DNA of 44,030 bases. It comes from an uncultured Clostridiaceae bacterium. GTDB lineage: Bacteria > Bacillota > Clostridia > TANB77 > CAG-508. Positions 16,516 through 24,897 of this stretch are shown here, piece after piece. The DNA is taken from positions 1 through 44,030 of the forward strand of contig CAOJVB010000012.1 in the NCBI GenBank assembly GCA_948444845.1, in the 5' to 3' direction. A model generated the notes under the pieces. That model did no database searches. It was given only the letters and a program-made list of their open reading frames with translations, and was not told the DNA's origin. The position numbers were made by a program, and so were the translations under genes. Position 1 is the stretch's first letter, and each line of letters begins with the position of its first letter.

Positions 16516-16935
16516 TTGTTCTGATACTTCTTTTTCTTCTACACTTGTAGTTGCAACTCCTTGTACATGAACATTTACTTCTGCAACTTTTAAACCTGTC
16601 ATTGTTTCTACTGCTTTTTTTACTCTATTTTGAATTTCAAAAGCTACGTCTGGTATTCTAACACCATATTCTACTATAATGTTTACATCTATTTTTGTTT
16701 CTTTTTCTAAAACTTCAACTTTTATACCTTTTGCTAGGTTTTTCTTTCCACTTAGTACTTCTGTAATTCCTCCTGCAAAACCTCCTGCCATTTCAGCGAC
16801 TCCTGGTACTTCTGATACTGCAACACCTGCAATAACTGCTACTACATCATCTGCTATTTTTATTTCATTATTGTCTGTGCTTTCTGATATTGTTACTTCC
16901 TCAATTTCATTTGTTATTTTATTTTCTTCTTCCAT
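16513..16935 (-). CDS. Asp23/Gls24 family envelope stress protein
   Basis: 140 residues. Blocks IADDVVAVIAGVAVSEVPGV, GGFAGGITEVLSGKK and VNIIVEYGVRIPDVAFEIQ define the family. Asp23 is abundant under alkaline or envelope stress and is anchored by AmaP. A strong promoter and a GGGAGG ribosome binding site precede it, so it probably leads the operon running to xseB and the DUF212 gene. Confidence 0.95.
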   Translation of the reverse strand: MEEENKITNEIEEVTISESTDNNEIKIADDVVAVIAGVAVSEVPGVAEMAGGFAGGITEVLSGKKNLAKGIKVEVLEKETKIDVNIIVEYGVRIPDVAFEIQNRVKKAVETMTGLKVAEVNVHVQGVATTSVEEKEVSEQ

Positions 16936-16990
16936 ATTAAAACCTCCCTTAAAACTTCTTTTGTTATATTATTATCTTAAAGCTATAATA

Positions 16991-17018
16991 AGTATACCAT
17001 ATATTGTTTTTTTTACAA
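16991..17018 (-). promoter_or_regulatory. Promoter of the asp23 operon
   Basis: TTGTAA (17013-17018), a 16-bp spacer and TATACT (16991-16996) on the minus strand. Confidence 0.6.
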
Positions 17019-17147
17019 CTGTTTTTTAAAAAAATTTACCATTTTTTTGATTTAAAGTTATACGTCCCATCCTTTGCTTCTGCACTAGCCTCAAAGTAAG
17101 TAATATATTTTATTTTTTTCTTTTTTTACATTTTTTATTTATTTCCC

Positions 17148-17176
17148 TTGTAATTTTTATATTTATACTGTATAAT
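17148..17176 (+). promoter_or_regulatory. Promoter of the beta-solenoid-like gene
   Basis: TTGTAA (17148-17153), a 17-bp spacer and TATAAT (17171-17176). An AAAGGAGGG ribosome binding site follows at about 17213. Confidence 0.6.
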
Positions 17177-17227
17177 TATTTTATGTAACTATATGTTAGT
17201 TTGTGTTTAATAAAGGAGGGCTTGCAA

Positions 17228-17839
17228 ATGCAGGAACGGAATTTAAAAGAAAGTTTAATTTTAAAAAATGGTGAATATTATTCCGAAGGAAACTTAGTTC
17301 TTGAAAACGGCGAATACTATTTGAAAGGAGATCTTTTTATATGCGGTGGTACACTGATTATGACTAATGCAAATTTAGTCGTTGAAGGTGACTTGAAAGT
17401 TTTTCCAGCATTGATTGATGATGGTAGTATTGCCTCTCCAGTAGAAGATGCTGTGATTGTAAATGGTGGTGTTTATGCTAAATCTATTTCTATTTATTCA
17501 GATATCGTCATTAAAAATGGAAATATTTGTACTTTTAGTGATCTAAACTGCGGAACTATCTATTCTTCTAATGGTGACATTAATGTAGGTCGAAATGCCA
17601 ATGTTTTCAATGTCTATTGTAAGAATTATTTAGTGGATGGTACTAATAGTTCGTATAATATTGAAGCCGATGAAAGCGTATATATTATGGACTATAGTAG
17701 CAATTTCAATATTACTGCTCCTGATGTTTTCTTAGGGTATGGTGCTGACTTTAATGGCGGTGATATTACAGCAAACAATTTCGAAATTGGAGACGGATCA
17801 CATATAAAGAATTGTTTCTACAGACATTTTTTAAAATAA
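17228..17839 (+). CDS. Orphan beta-solenoid-like (bactofilin-like) protein
   Basis: 203 residues from the ATG 6 nt after AAAGGAGGG, which is preferred to an upstream ATG lacking a ribosome binding site. The sequence is a run of short beta-strand repeats (GEYYSEGNLVLENGEYYLKG, GGTLIMTNANLVVEGDL, GGVYAKSISIYSDIVIKNG, SSNGDINVGRNANVFNV), as in polymer-forming bactofilins and right-handed beta-helices, but I cannot assign the family firmly. There is no signal peptide. Codon 4 is an in-frame CGG (MQERNLK), and a +1 shift there would stop almost at once. Solitary on the plus strand with its own promoter and terminator. Probably acquired. Confidence 0.65.
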   Translation: MQERNLKESLILKNGEYYSEGNLVLENGEYYLKGDLFICGGTLIMTNANLVVEGDLKVFPALIDDGSIASPVEDAVIVNGGVYAKSISIYSDIVIKNGNICTFSDLNCGTIYSSNGDINVGRNANVFNVYCKNYLVDGTNSSYNIEADESVYIMDYSSNFNITAPDVFLGYGADFNGGDITANNFEIGDGSHIKNCFYRHFLK

Positions 17840-17865
17840 ATGTTTTGTATTAAAAAGTTGAAAAT

Positions 17866-17906
17866 GAAAACAAGCTTTATGGATATTTATTCATAAGCTT
17901 GTTTTT
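17866..17906. terminator. Bidirectional terminator between orphan gene and fmt
   Basis: AACAAGCTT/AAGCTTGTT stem extended by TATG/CATA with one bulge, flanked by A and T runs. It lies between convergent stops at 17839 and 17910. Confidence 0.75.
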
Positions 17907-17909
17907 ATT

Positions 17910-18893
17910 TTATTCTAATACTTCTCCTGCATTTATTTGGTTTCCTCTTAAGAAGTCCCCTATAGTCATTCTTTTTGCATTTTCTCCTTGTATTTCTTCT
18001 ACTTCTATAATTCCACCTTTTGCTTTAATAAATAGTCCTTTTTTATCATTTGAAAATAATATTGTTCCTTCTATTACATCTTTTAGTTTAAATAAATATT
18101 CTTCTAATTCTGGGAATTTTTCTATTAATTCTCTTTCAGTTCTTACTTTTACTTTCCAAAATTTTAATTTTTTGCCATTCAAAAATGTATATGCTCCCAT
18201 TATTGGGTTTAATCCTCTAACTAAATTATGAATCTGGCTTGCTGTTTTTTCTTGCCAATTAATTCTAGCTATTTCTTTATTTAGCATTGGTGCTAGTGTA
18301 TAGTCATCCCCTTGCTTGTTTCTCGGTGCTATTCCTTGCTTAATTTGTTTTATAGTTTCTATTAAAAGTTCTCCTCCAATTTTTGAAAGTCTATCCCATA
18401 ATTCGCCTGTTGTTTCTTCTTGACTTATTTGAGTTTCTTTTGTTAATATCATATCTCCTGTATCCATTCCTATGTCCATATACATGGTTGTAACTCCTGT
18501 TGTTTTTTCTCCATTTATTATTGCCCATTGTATTGGTGCTGCTCCTCTGTATTTTGGTAGCATTGATGCATGAACATTTATACATCCTAACTTAGGAATA
18601 TCTAAAATTTCTTTGGGAAGTATTTTTCCATAGGCTACTACTACTATTAAGTCTGGATTTAAGTTTTTTATTTCTTTTATAAATTCTTCATTTTTTCTTA
18701 TTTTTTCTGGTTGATATATTTTTAAACCTTTTTCTAAAGCATATTCTTTTACTGGACTTGCTACCATTTTCATTCCTCTACCTTTTGGTTTATCTGGATT
18801 TGTAACAACTCCTATTATTTCGTATTTTGCTTCATATAAACATTTTAGGGATTCTTCTGCGAAATCTGGTGTTCCCATAAATAAAATTTTCAT
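17910..18893 (-). CDS. fmt: Methionyl-tRNA formyltransferase
   Basis: Formylates initiator Met-tRNA using 10-formyl-THF. 327 residues, slightly longer than usual. FMGTPDFA start, HASMLPKYRGAAPIQWAIING (substrate loop with catalytic Asn/His region: CINVHAS), MDIGMDTGDMI and the C-terminal OB-like domain are visible. It pairs with def directly upstream, which removes the formyl group later. The two genes are separated by a small repeat element. Confidence 0.97.
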   Translation of the reverse strand: MKILFMGTPDFAEESLKCLYEAKYEIIGVVTNPDKPKGRGMKMVASPVKEYALEKGLKIYQPEKIRKNEEFIKEIKNLNPDLIVVVAYGKILPKEILDIPKLGCINVHASMLPKYRGAAPIQWAIINGEKTTGVTTMYMDIGMDTGDMILTKETQISQEETTGELWDRLSKIGGELLIETIKQIKQGIAPRNKQGDDYTLAPMLNKEIARINWQEKTASQIHNLVRGLNPIMGAYTFLNGKKLKFWKVKVRTERELIEKFPELEEYLFKLKDVIEGTILFSNDKKGLFIKAKGGIIEVEEIQGENAKRMTIGDFLRGNQINAGEVLE

Positions 18894-18925
18894 ATTTTCC
18901 CTCTTTTCTCTTTCCTATTTATCAT

Positions 18926-19032
18926 TGTAGGGGCTACTAGTAGTCGTCCGCTCTTCGAAGAAATTCCCCTAAATTTTCACATTTATTTGAGCAATTTCGT
19001 TGGAGTTCGGAGAGCTGCTAGCTGCCCCTACA
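18926..19032. repeat. TGTAGGGGC inverted-repeat element (107 bp)
   Basis: TGTAGGGGC (18926-18934) is matched inversely by GCCCCTACA (19024-19032). Inside are CTTCGAAG and a GGAG(A)GCTGCTAGC palindrome. Half copies occur near 13899-13937 and 36970-37010. REP/MITE-like, non-coding, occupying the def-fmt spacer. Confidence 0.6.
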
Positions 19033-19048
19033 TATTTTTTATTATTCT

Positions 19049-19528
19049 CTATTGTTCTTTTGGCTCTACATATTCTAAGGTTCCTGGTATCATTTTTTCT
19101 ACAAATGTTATCCCATTTAAATGGTCTATTTCGTGTGATAGGGCTTGGGCTAGTAGGTCTTTTGCTTTTATTTTTATTTTTTCTCCGTTTTCGTTTAGCG
19201 CTTCTACTATTACCTCGGCTGGTCTTATCATTTTTGCGTATTTGTTTGGAAAACTTAGGCATCCTTCTTCTACTTCTTGCTGACCTTTTTCTTTTATTAT
19301 TACTGGGTTTATTAGTTTTATTGGCCCTTTTTCGTCATATAGGTCTATTACAATGACCCTTTTTAATATTCCTACTTGTACTGCTGCTAGACCTACTCCA
19401 TTGTATTTGTGCATGGTTTCTACCATGTCGTCTAGTAGCTGTTTTATTCTGTCATCTATTTGTTCTACTTCTCTTGATTTCTTTTTTAGTATTTCGTCTC
19501 CTTCTTCTCTTATTTGTCTGATTGCCAT
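19049..19528 (-). CDS. def: Peptide deformylase
   Basis: 159 residues. Metal-binding and catalytic motifs are complete: GVGLAAVQVG (motif 1), EGCLSFP (motif 2, Cys ligand) and QALSHEIDHLNG (motif 3, HExxH). It removes formyl from nascent N-terminal Met. It lies between priA and fmt, the usual Clostridia order priA-def-fmt. Confidence 0.97.
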   Translation of the reverse strand: MAIRQIREEGDEILKKKSREVEQIDDRIKQLLDDMVETMHKYNGVGLAAVQVGILKRVIVIDLYDEKGPIKLINPVIIKEKGQQEVEEGCLSFPNKYAKMIRPAEVIVEALNENGEKIKIKAKDLLAQALSHEIDHLNGITFVEKMIPGTLEYVEPKEQ

Positions 19529-19588
19529 TTGCTTGCCTCCTTAATTTTTTTATATTGCTTCGTTAAAGTATTCCACTTCTTTCCGCTA

Positions 19589-19678
19589 TTTAGGACAGTT
19601 CTTAATGTATACAGATTATTTAATTTTTTTTATTTATAATTCTTCTGTAGCTTGTTTCCGATTACGAACCGTCCCCAA
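19589..19678. repeat. TTGGGGAC element, copy 1 (left end degenerate)
   Basis: Shares AGGACAGTTC at its left end and CTTGTTTCCGATTACGAACC then GTCCCCAA at its right end with the copies at 24795 and 29116. About 90 bp and non-coding. Confidence 0.7.
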
Positions 19679-19688
19679 AGTTAGCCTA

Positions 19689-21940
19689 TCACATCATGTT
19701 ATTTGGATTTAGGTCTACTATTATTCTTGTGTTGGTGTTTTTTGTTTGTTCATATCCGAATATTTAGTGCTTCTTTCAAAAGTTTGTTTATTTGGGCGTT
19801 GTAGATACATTTTATTATTATTCGCCATCTGTATTTGTTTTTTATTTTGTCTATTGGTGCTGGTAATTGTTTGTATAGTAGTAACCCTATTTTTTCGCTT
19901 ATTATTCTTGTTTTTATATAGTTGTGTAGTTTTTCTGCTACTTCAGTTACGCTTTTTTCGTTTTGCCCGCTTATTCCAATTACTATTATATCGCAAAATG
20001 GTGGATATTTCAACTGTTTTCTTAAACCTATTTCTATGTCGTAAAAGCTTTTATAGTCTTGCTGTGATGCATATTCTATTGCTAGGCTTTCTGGGTTGTA
20101 GGTTTGTACTATTACTTTTCCTGGTAAGTTTTCACGACCTGCTCTTCCTGCTACTTGGGTTAGTATTTGGAAGGTTCTTTCATTTGCTCTATAATCATCT
20201 ATATTTAATGAGCCATCTGCTGCCATTACTCCTACTAGTGTTACATTTGGGAAGTGATGCCCTTTTACTATCATTTGTGTTCCTATTAGAATATCTATAT
20301 TTTCTTCTCTAAATTTATTTAAAATTTGCTCGTGTGAGTTTTTCTTTGTTACTGTATCTATATCCATTCTAATGGTTGAAGCATTTGGAAATATTTTGTT
20401 TATTTCTTCTTCTAGTTTTTGTGTTCCTGTTCCAAAGTATTTTATATTTTTACTGTTACACTCTGGACAGATGTTTACTCTTTTTTCTTCATACCCACAG
20501 TAATGGCATTTTAGCTTATCCTTTTTTAAGTGATATGTCATTGTTATATTACAATTTTTACATTTTATAGTATGTCCACAATCTCTACACATTATGAAGG
20601 TTGAGTAACCTCTTCTGTTTAAAAATAGAATTGTTTGATGTTTATTTTTTAAGTTTTCTTCTATTTCTTCATATAGTTTTGTACTTATCATAGACCTATT
20701 CCCGTTTGCTAGTTCTTCTCTTAAATCTACTATTTCTACTTGTGGAAGGCTTGAGGAATTTGCTCTTTTGGTTAGTTCTATTAATTCTATTTCTCCGTCT
20801 AAAGCTTTTTTGTAGCTTTTCATATCTGGTGTTGCACTGCCTAACACTAATGGACAAGAATTCTGTTTTGCAATATATTTAGCCACCTCTTTTGCATCAT
20901 ATCTAGGTGAGCCTTCTGATTTATAGGAGCTATCATGTTCTTCATCTATAATAATTAGCCCTAAATCTTTTACTGGTGCAAAAATCGCTGAGCGTGCTCC
21001 TATTATTATTTTTGCTTTGCCTTCGTTTATTTTATTCCATTCATCATAACGTTCGCCTATTGATAATTTACTATGTAGTACAGCTATTTGTTCTTCTCCA
21101 AACCTTGCTATAAACCTATTTACCATTTGTGGTGTTAATGATATTTCTGGAACTAGCACTATGCTACTTCTTCCTTCTTTATATACCTTTTCTATTAATT
21201 GCAGATATATTTCTGTTTTTCCGTGAACCTGTTACTCCAAATATTAGGAACTCTGAATTCATTTTGTCATCTATGGCTTCTTCTATTTTTTCATATGCTT
21301 CTTGTTGTTCTCTAGTAAGATTTAGTTTATTTGACGGCTTTATTTCTTTATTTATAAATGGATTTCTTTCTATTTGCTTTTCATATATTTCTATATATCC
21401 ATTTTTTTCTAAAGTTTTCATTATAGCTTTAGAGACCTCTGTAAATTCTTCTAAATCTGTTATATATATGTCGTCATTTTGAATTAGGAAACGTAGTAAC
21501 CTAATTTGTTTTTCTGACTTTATTTTACCTGTTTCTATTTCAAATTCTATTTCATCTTTGTCTTTTTTTAGAATTACGAAATTGCCTGTTTTCTCTTTTA
21601 CTCTATTTTCTATATTCTTTGTTTTTGTACCAGGAGGTAACATTAATTTTATACTTTCTGATAAATTACAAAAATACCTTTTTGCAATCCATTTTGCAAG
21701 TTCTACTTTATTATCATTTAATGTACTTTCTTTACCAATTTTTGCAATATTTTTTGTTTTATATTCTGTTTTTTCCTTAAAGCCTACAATAAAGCCTTCT
21801 TCTAATTTTTTCATATTTCCAAAGGGAACTAATACTCTACTTCCTATTTTTATATCATTTTGCATTTCATTTGGTATATTATAGTCAAATGTTTTATCTA
21901 ATTGCTTTGCATTATTGTTTATTATAACTTTTGCTATCAA
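19689..21940 (-). CDS. priA: Primosomal helicase PriA, requires two +1 shifts at CGG
   Basis: Replication-restart helicase. In simple reading it splits at 21221-21223 and ends early at 19750. Skipping C of two in-frame CGG codons gives one 749-residue protein. The first lies inside Walker A (FGVTGS-G240-KTEIYLQLIEK), the second near the end (NI-G728-YEQTKNTNTRIIVDLNP then NNMM), restoring the usual PriA tail of Arg-x-x-(I/V)-D-hydrophobic-x-P. The DEEH box (IIIDEEHD), the eight-Cys zinc region (CRDCGHTIKCKNC to CPEC), motif V (QMIVKGHHFP) and motif VI (QVAGRAGRE) are all intact, so the rest of the gene shows no decay. The nucleotide count minus two divides exactly by three. Confidence 0.88.
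19756..19758 (-). promoter_or_regulatory. Recoding site: CGG-A read as Gly (priA C-terminus)
   Basis: Minus-strand AAT ATT CGG ATA TGA. The zero frame stops at TGA two codons on. Skipping C gives GGA TAT GAA and 21 further residues that match the end of PriA proteins, with stop TGA TAG at 19689. Confidence 0.78.
21221..21223 (-). promoter_or_regulatory. Recoding site: CGG-A read as Gly (priA Walker A)
   Basis: Minus-strand GGT TCA CGG AAA AAC. Skipping C gives GGT TCA GGA AAA ACA GAA, that is GSGKTE, the invariant Walker A of PriA. Confidence 0.85.
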
Positions 21941-22042
21941 GTAAGTAAGCCCCCTTTCAAAAATATTTTCCTTATGTTAGTATATCAAAAAATAAAAAAA
22001 TATCAAGCTAAGCTCAATATTTTGAAAAAATTCATAAAAAAT

Positions 22043-22071
22043 TTGACTTTTTCTAAATTTTATGTTAATAT
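22043..22071 (+). promoter_or_regulatory. Promoter of the 65-aa orphan
   Basis: TTGACT (22043-22048), a 17-bp spacer and TAATAT (22066-22071). Confidence 0.6.
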
Positions 22072-22114
22072 ATATTTATAACAGTTTATTTTTAGTTTAT
22101 GGAGGGAATTATTC

Positions 22115-22312
22115 ATGATGATCAAAATTACAACAAACAAAGGCACTTGGAGAATTTATGGTCTGTATTTTATTTCAACCGATTCAACCTATGATATCTT
22201 GAAGAAGGCTATCGAAACCGGCAATTTACGGCAGACGTACCTTCAGCATGTAACTGGTTGGCACAGTCCCATCATCGTGGACATTGCTAGTAAGGAAATG
22301 CATTTCTGCTAA
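22115..22312 (+). CDS. Orphan small hypothetical protein (65 aa)
   Basis: A GGAGGG ribosome binding site precedes two adjacent ATGs (22115, 22118). The product is compact and mixed alpha/beta in appearance (MIKITTNKGTWRIYGLYF ... IVDIASKEMHFC), and I recognise no family. It has a dedicated promoter and terminator. One in-frame CGG (GNLRQTY) must be read without a shift to reach the end. GC content and codon choice (ACC, CGG, ACG, GTG) differ from the AT-rich neighbours, which suggests recent acquisition. Confidence 0.6.
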   Translation: MMIKITTNKGTWRIYGLYFISTDSTYDILKKAIETGNLRQTYLQHVTGWHSPIIVDIASKEMHFC

Positions 22313-22325
22313 GTTCTAGTGGGCA

Positions 22326-22357
22326 AAGAGAGGAAAGCTTATTTAGTTTCCTCTCTT
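22326..22357. terminator. Terminator between the 65-aa orphan and pgsA
   Basis: 11-bp stem AAGAGAGGAAA (22326-22336) with TTTCCTCTCTT (22347-22357), between convergent stops at 22312 and 22377. T tracts are modest. Confidence 0.6.
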
Positions 22358-22376
22358 CCTCCATTTTATAGGTATT

Positions 22377-22973
22377 TTACATATCTTTTAATAAATCTTT
22401 TCCATTCTTTATATAATCCCATCCTGAAAAAATTGTTGCTATTACTGATATTGTCATTATTATTGTAGTAGTTAGGTTTATAGCAAAATTGAATCCTGTT
22501 AGTTCTTTTGTAAATATTGCTCCATATTTGTTTATATCTATAAATGCTAGTATTATAGCAATCATTTGAGTTACTGTTTTTATTTTTCCCCATATACTTG
22601 CAGCTATTACTTTTCCTTCACTTTGTACAGCTATTAGTCTGTAGCCTGAAACTATGAATTCTCTAAATACTACTATTGCTGGTATCCAGGCTGGAAGTCT
22701 TCCCATTTCTACTAGCATTATCATTGCTGTTACTACTAATACTTTATCTGCTATTGGGTCTAAGAATTTTCCAAAAGTTGTTATTTGGTTCCTTGAGCGT
22801 GCTATGTATCCATCTAAATTGTCTGTTATTGAGGCTATTATAAATATTAGGTCTATTATTATACATGTAATTGGTATATTAAAAAATTCACCTTGTATTC
22901 CTAAAAATGGTATTATTATCATAATTGGTACTAATATTATTCTAAATATTGTTAATTTATTGGCTAAATTCAT
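22377..22973 (-). CDS. pgsA: CDP-diacylglycerol-glycerol-3-phosphate 3-phosphatidyltransferase
   Basis: 198 residues with about five membrane helices. The CDP-alcohol phosphatidyltransferase motif D-x2-D-G-x2-A-R-x8-G-x3-D-x3-D is complete (DNLDGYIARSRNQITTFGKF then LDPIADK). It makes phosphatidylglycerol phosphate in the membrane. It starts 3 bp after plsC, so the two phospholipid genes are translationally close. PgsA versus another CDP-alcohol transferase is inferred from length and motif spacing. Confidence 0.9.
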   Translation of the reverse strand: MNLANKLTIFRIILVPIMIIIPFLGIQGEFFNIPITCIIIDLIFIIASITDNLDGYIARSRNQITTFGKFLDPIADKVLVVTAMIMLVEMGRLPAWIPAIVVFREFIVSGYRLIAVQSEGKVIAASIWGKIKTVTQMIAIILAFIDINKYGAIFTKELTGFNFAINLTTTIIMTISVIATIFSGWDYIKNGKDLLKDM

Positions 22974-22976
22974 ATT

Positions 22977-23579
22977 TTATTCCTCCATATTAGCAAGTTT
23001 TTTTATATTTTCCATTATCTCATCTGTTATTTTATCTAATACTTCTTTATCGTTTTTATCGTAAGAACTGAAATCTAATGGTTTTCCATAACGAATTGTA
23101 ACTTTATCAAATTTTCCTGTTCCACCTGATATTCCAACTGGCATTACTTTTGCTCCTGAACGCATTGCAAAAAATGCTGCTCCATCTTTTACTTTTTCTC
23201 CTTTTTCCATACCGTTTCTGGTTCCTTCTGGAAATAAGGCTACACATTCACCATTTTTTAATGCTTTTAATACTGTTTTTATTGCTGTTATATCTTTTGA
23301 ATCTCTATTTACATATATTCCATCAAATACTACTCCTAAAAATGCAAATAATGGATTTTTCTTAAGTTCTATTTTTGCCATAAAACGTACATGTCTTTTG
23401 GCTGTTACTACTATTAATGGCGGGTCTAAATATGTTCTGTGGTTCCCACAATATATTAAAGGTTCATCTAAAGGAATATTTTCTTGTCCTTCTATTTTTA
23501 CGCTATGCACTATTTTACAATATGCATATATGGCACCTCTTACTATTTTTTTTGTTATTTCTTTTAAAAATTTTTTCAT
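22977..23579 (-). CDS. plsC: 1-acyl-sn-glycerol-3-phosphate acyltransferase
   Basis: 200 residues. Acyltransferase motif I is NHRTYLDP (HxxxxD), motif II is the GIYVNRDS region, motif III is FPEGTRNG, and motif IV lies near VMPVGISGG. It acylates lysophosphatidate to phosphatidate at the membrane face. It is cotranscribed with pgsA. Confidence 0.92.
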   Translation of the reverse strand: MKKFLKEITKKIVRGAIYAYCKIVHSVKIEGQENIPLDEPLIYCGNHRTYLDPPLIVVTAKRHVRFMAKIELKKNPLFAFLGVVFDGIYVNRDSKDITAIKTVLKALKNGECVALFPEGTRNGMEKGEKVKDGAAFFAMRSGAKVMPVGISGGTGKFDKVTIRYGKPLDFSSYDKNDKEVLDKITDEIMENIKKLANMEE

Positions 23580-24025
23580 TGTTTTTCTCCTTTTCAGAAG
23601 TCAGAGGTTAGGTGACGAATGTCGTAGGTCGAAATTTTGGAGAATTTCTTCGAAGATTTAGTCGTCCAAAGTGAGACCTAAAACATGTTTTTCTAACTTT
23701 CCAATTCGTTTTATTTTTATATTCTAATTCTATATTCTAATTTTTTTTTAATATTAGAATAGTAGTATTTTTAACATTTAGAGTAGCGCGAAGGGTGTTT
23801 GATTTATTTTTTTAAAATTGCATTTTCCGTTAAGGCGGTGGGAACCACTAACTCTAAGTTAAATATGTAGTGAAACGTAATATTTTACTTAGAGTTAGTG
23901 GGAGGCTAGGAAACCAATTTTAAAAAAATAAATTAAACACCGTGGGAGCAGATTATTTAACACGTCACATCATTTACAGAGTAAGTCGTTGGAGAGCGGA
24001 GCTCCCATGGTTCCGACTCCTACAT
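23580..24025. other. Repeat-filled gap between plsC and cmk
   Basis: No gene is seen. The gap carries GC-richer REP-like patches (about 23600-23690 with CTTCGAAG, and about 23940-24020 with GGGAGC/GCTCCC) flanking a well-defined 147-bp inverted-repeat element. Confidence 0.7.
23795..23941. mobile_element. Nested palindrome MITE-like element (147 bp)
   Basis: 27-bp terminal inverted repeats match at 26 of 27 positions (23795-23821 with 23915-23941, beginning GGTGTTT). A second palindrome inside pairs CACTAACTCTAAGT with ACTTAGAGTTAGTG. No protein is encoded. The nested symmetry would form a long hairpin in RNA or single-stranded DNA. Likely a non-autonomous transposable element. Confidence 0.75.
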
Positions 24026-24694
24026 CTAACATCTAATTTCTTTTATTATATTTATTATTTTTTCTTTTACTTCCTCTATACTCAAATTAGTCGTATCCAC
24101 ATATATTGCATCTTCTGCAATTTTTAATGCTCCTACTTCTTTTTCTTTGTCGTTTTTGTCTCTTATTTTTATATTTTTTAGTACTTCTTCATATGTCATT
24201 TGTATTCCTTTTTCTTCCATTTCTTTATGTCTTCTTCTTGCTCTTATCTTTTCGTCTGCATCCATATATATTTTTACATTGGCCTTAGGGAATACTACTG
24301 TTGTTATGTCTCTTCCTTCCATTATTACGTCTTTTCCTTGTGCTAATTTTCTTTGTATTTCTACCATTTTGTAGCGTACTTCTTTTATTGATGATACTTG
24401 TGAGACTATTTGTGTTACTTCTTTACTTCTTATTTCTTTTGTTACTTCTTCATCATTTAAAAATACTTTTTGCTCTCCGTTTTCGTTTTGCATGTCTATG
24501 TGTATGTTTTCTAGTGAATTTATTATTTTTTGCGTTTCTTCTAGTTTTATATTGTTTCTTATTGTGTATAGTGCTACACATCTGTAGGTTGCTCCTGTGT
24601 CTATGTTTACTAGGTTTAGTTCTTTTGATATTAAACTGGTTATTGTTCCTTTTCCTGTTCCGGCTGGACCGTCTATTGCTACTATGAATGACAT
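24026..24694 (-). CDS. cmk: (d)CMP kinase
   Basis: 222 residues. P-loop GPAGTGKGT, NIDTGATYR substrate region, MEGRDITTVVFP, and the LID arginines (RARRRHKEM, IRDKND) are visible. It phosphorylates CMP and dCMP. All three CGG trinucleotides inside are out of phase. A second, unrelated cytidylate-kinase-like gene lies at 33579-34140. Confidence 0.95.
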   Translation of the reverse strand: MSFIVAIDGPAGTGKGTITSLISKELNLVNIDTGATYRCVALYTIRNNIKLEETQKIINSLENIHIDMQNENGEQKVFLNDEEVTKEIRSKEVTQIVSQVSSIKEVRYKMVEIQRKLAQGKDVIMEGRDITTVVFPKANVKIYMDADEKIRARRRHKEMEEKGIQMTYEEVLKNIKIRDKNDKEKEVGALKIAEDAIYVDTTNLSIEEVKEKIINIIKEIRC

Positions 24695-24794
24695 GGTTTT
24701 TCTCCTTTTTTCTTGCTTTTTTCTTTTTTTCTTTGGTTTGGTTGTTGCTTCGTTGGGGTTATTTGCTTGTTTTTATTTTCTATTTCTTTCCGCA

Positions 24795-24885
24795 TTGGGG
24801 ACAGTTCCTAATCTAGCCAGATTATTTGTTTTTTTACTTATAATCCTTCTTCTCTATCTTGTTTCCGATTACGAACCGTCCCCAA
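24795..24885. repeat. TTGGGGAC element, copy 2 (91 bp)
   Basis: Ends are TTGGGGACAGTTC and GAACCGTCCCCAA, which are inverted repeats except for one base. Internal CTAATCTAGCCAGATTATT and TCTCTATCTTGTTTCCGATT are shared with copy 3. It lies between cmk and the P-loop/Asp23 gene. Confidence 0.8.
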
Positions 24886-24897
24886 AGCTACTGCTAG

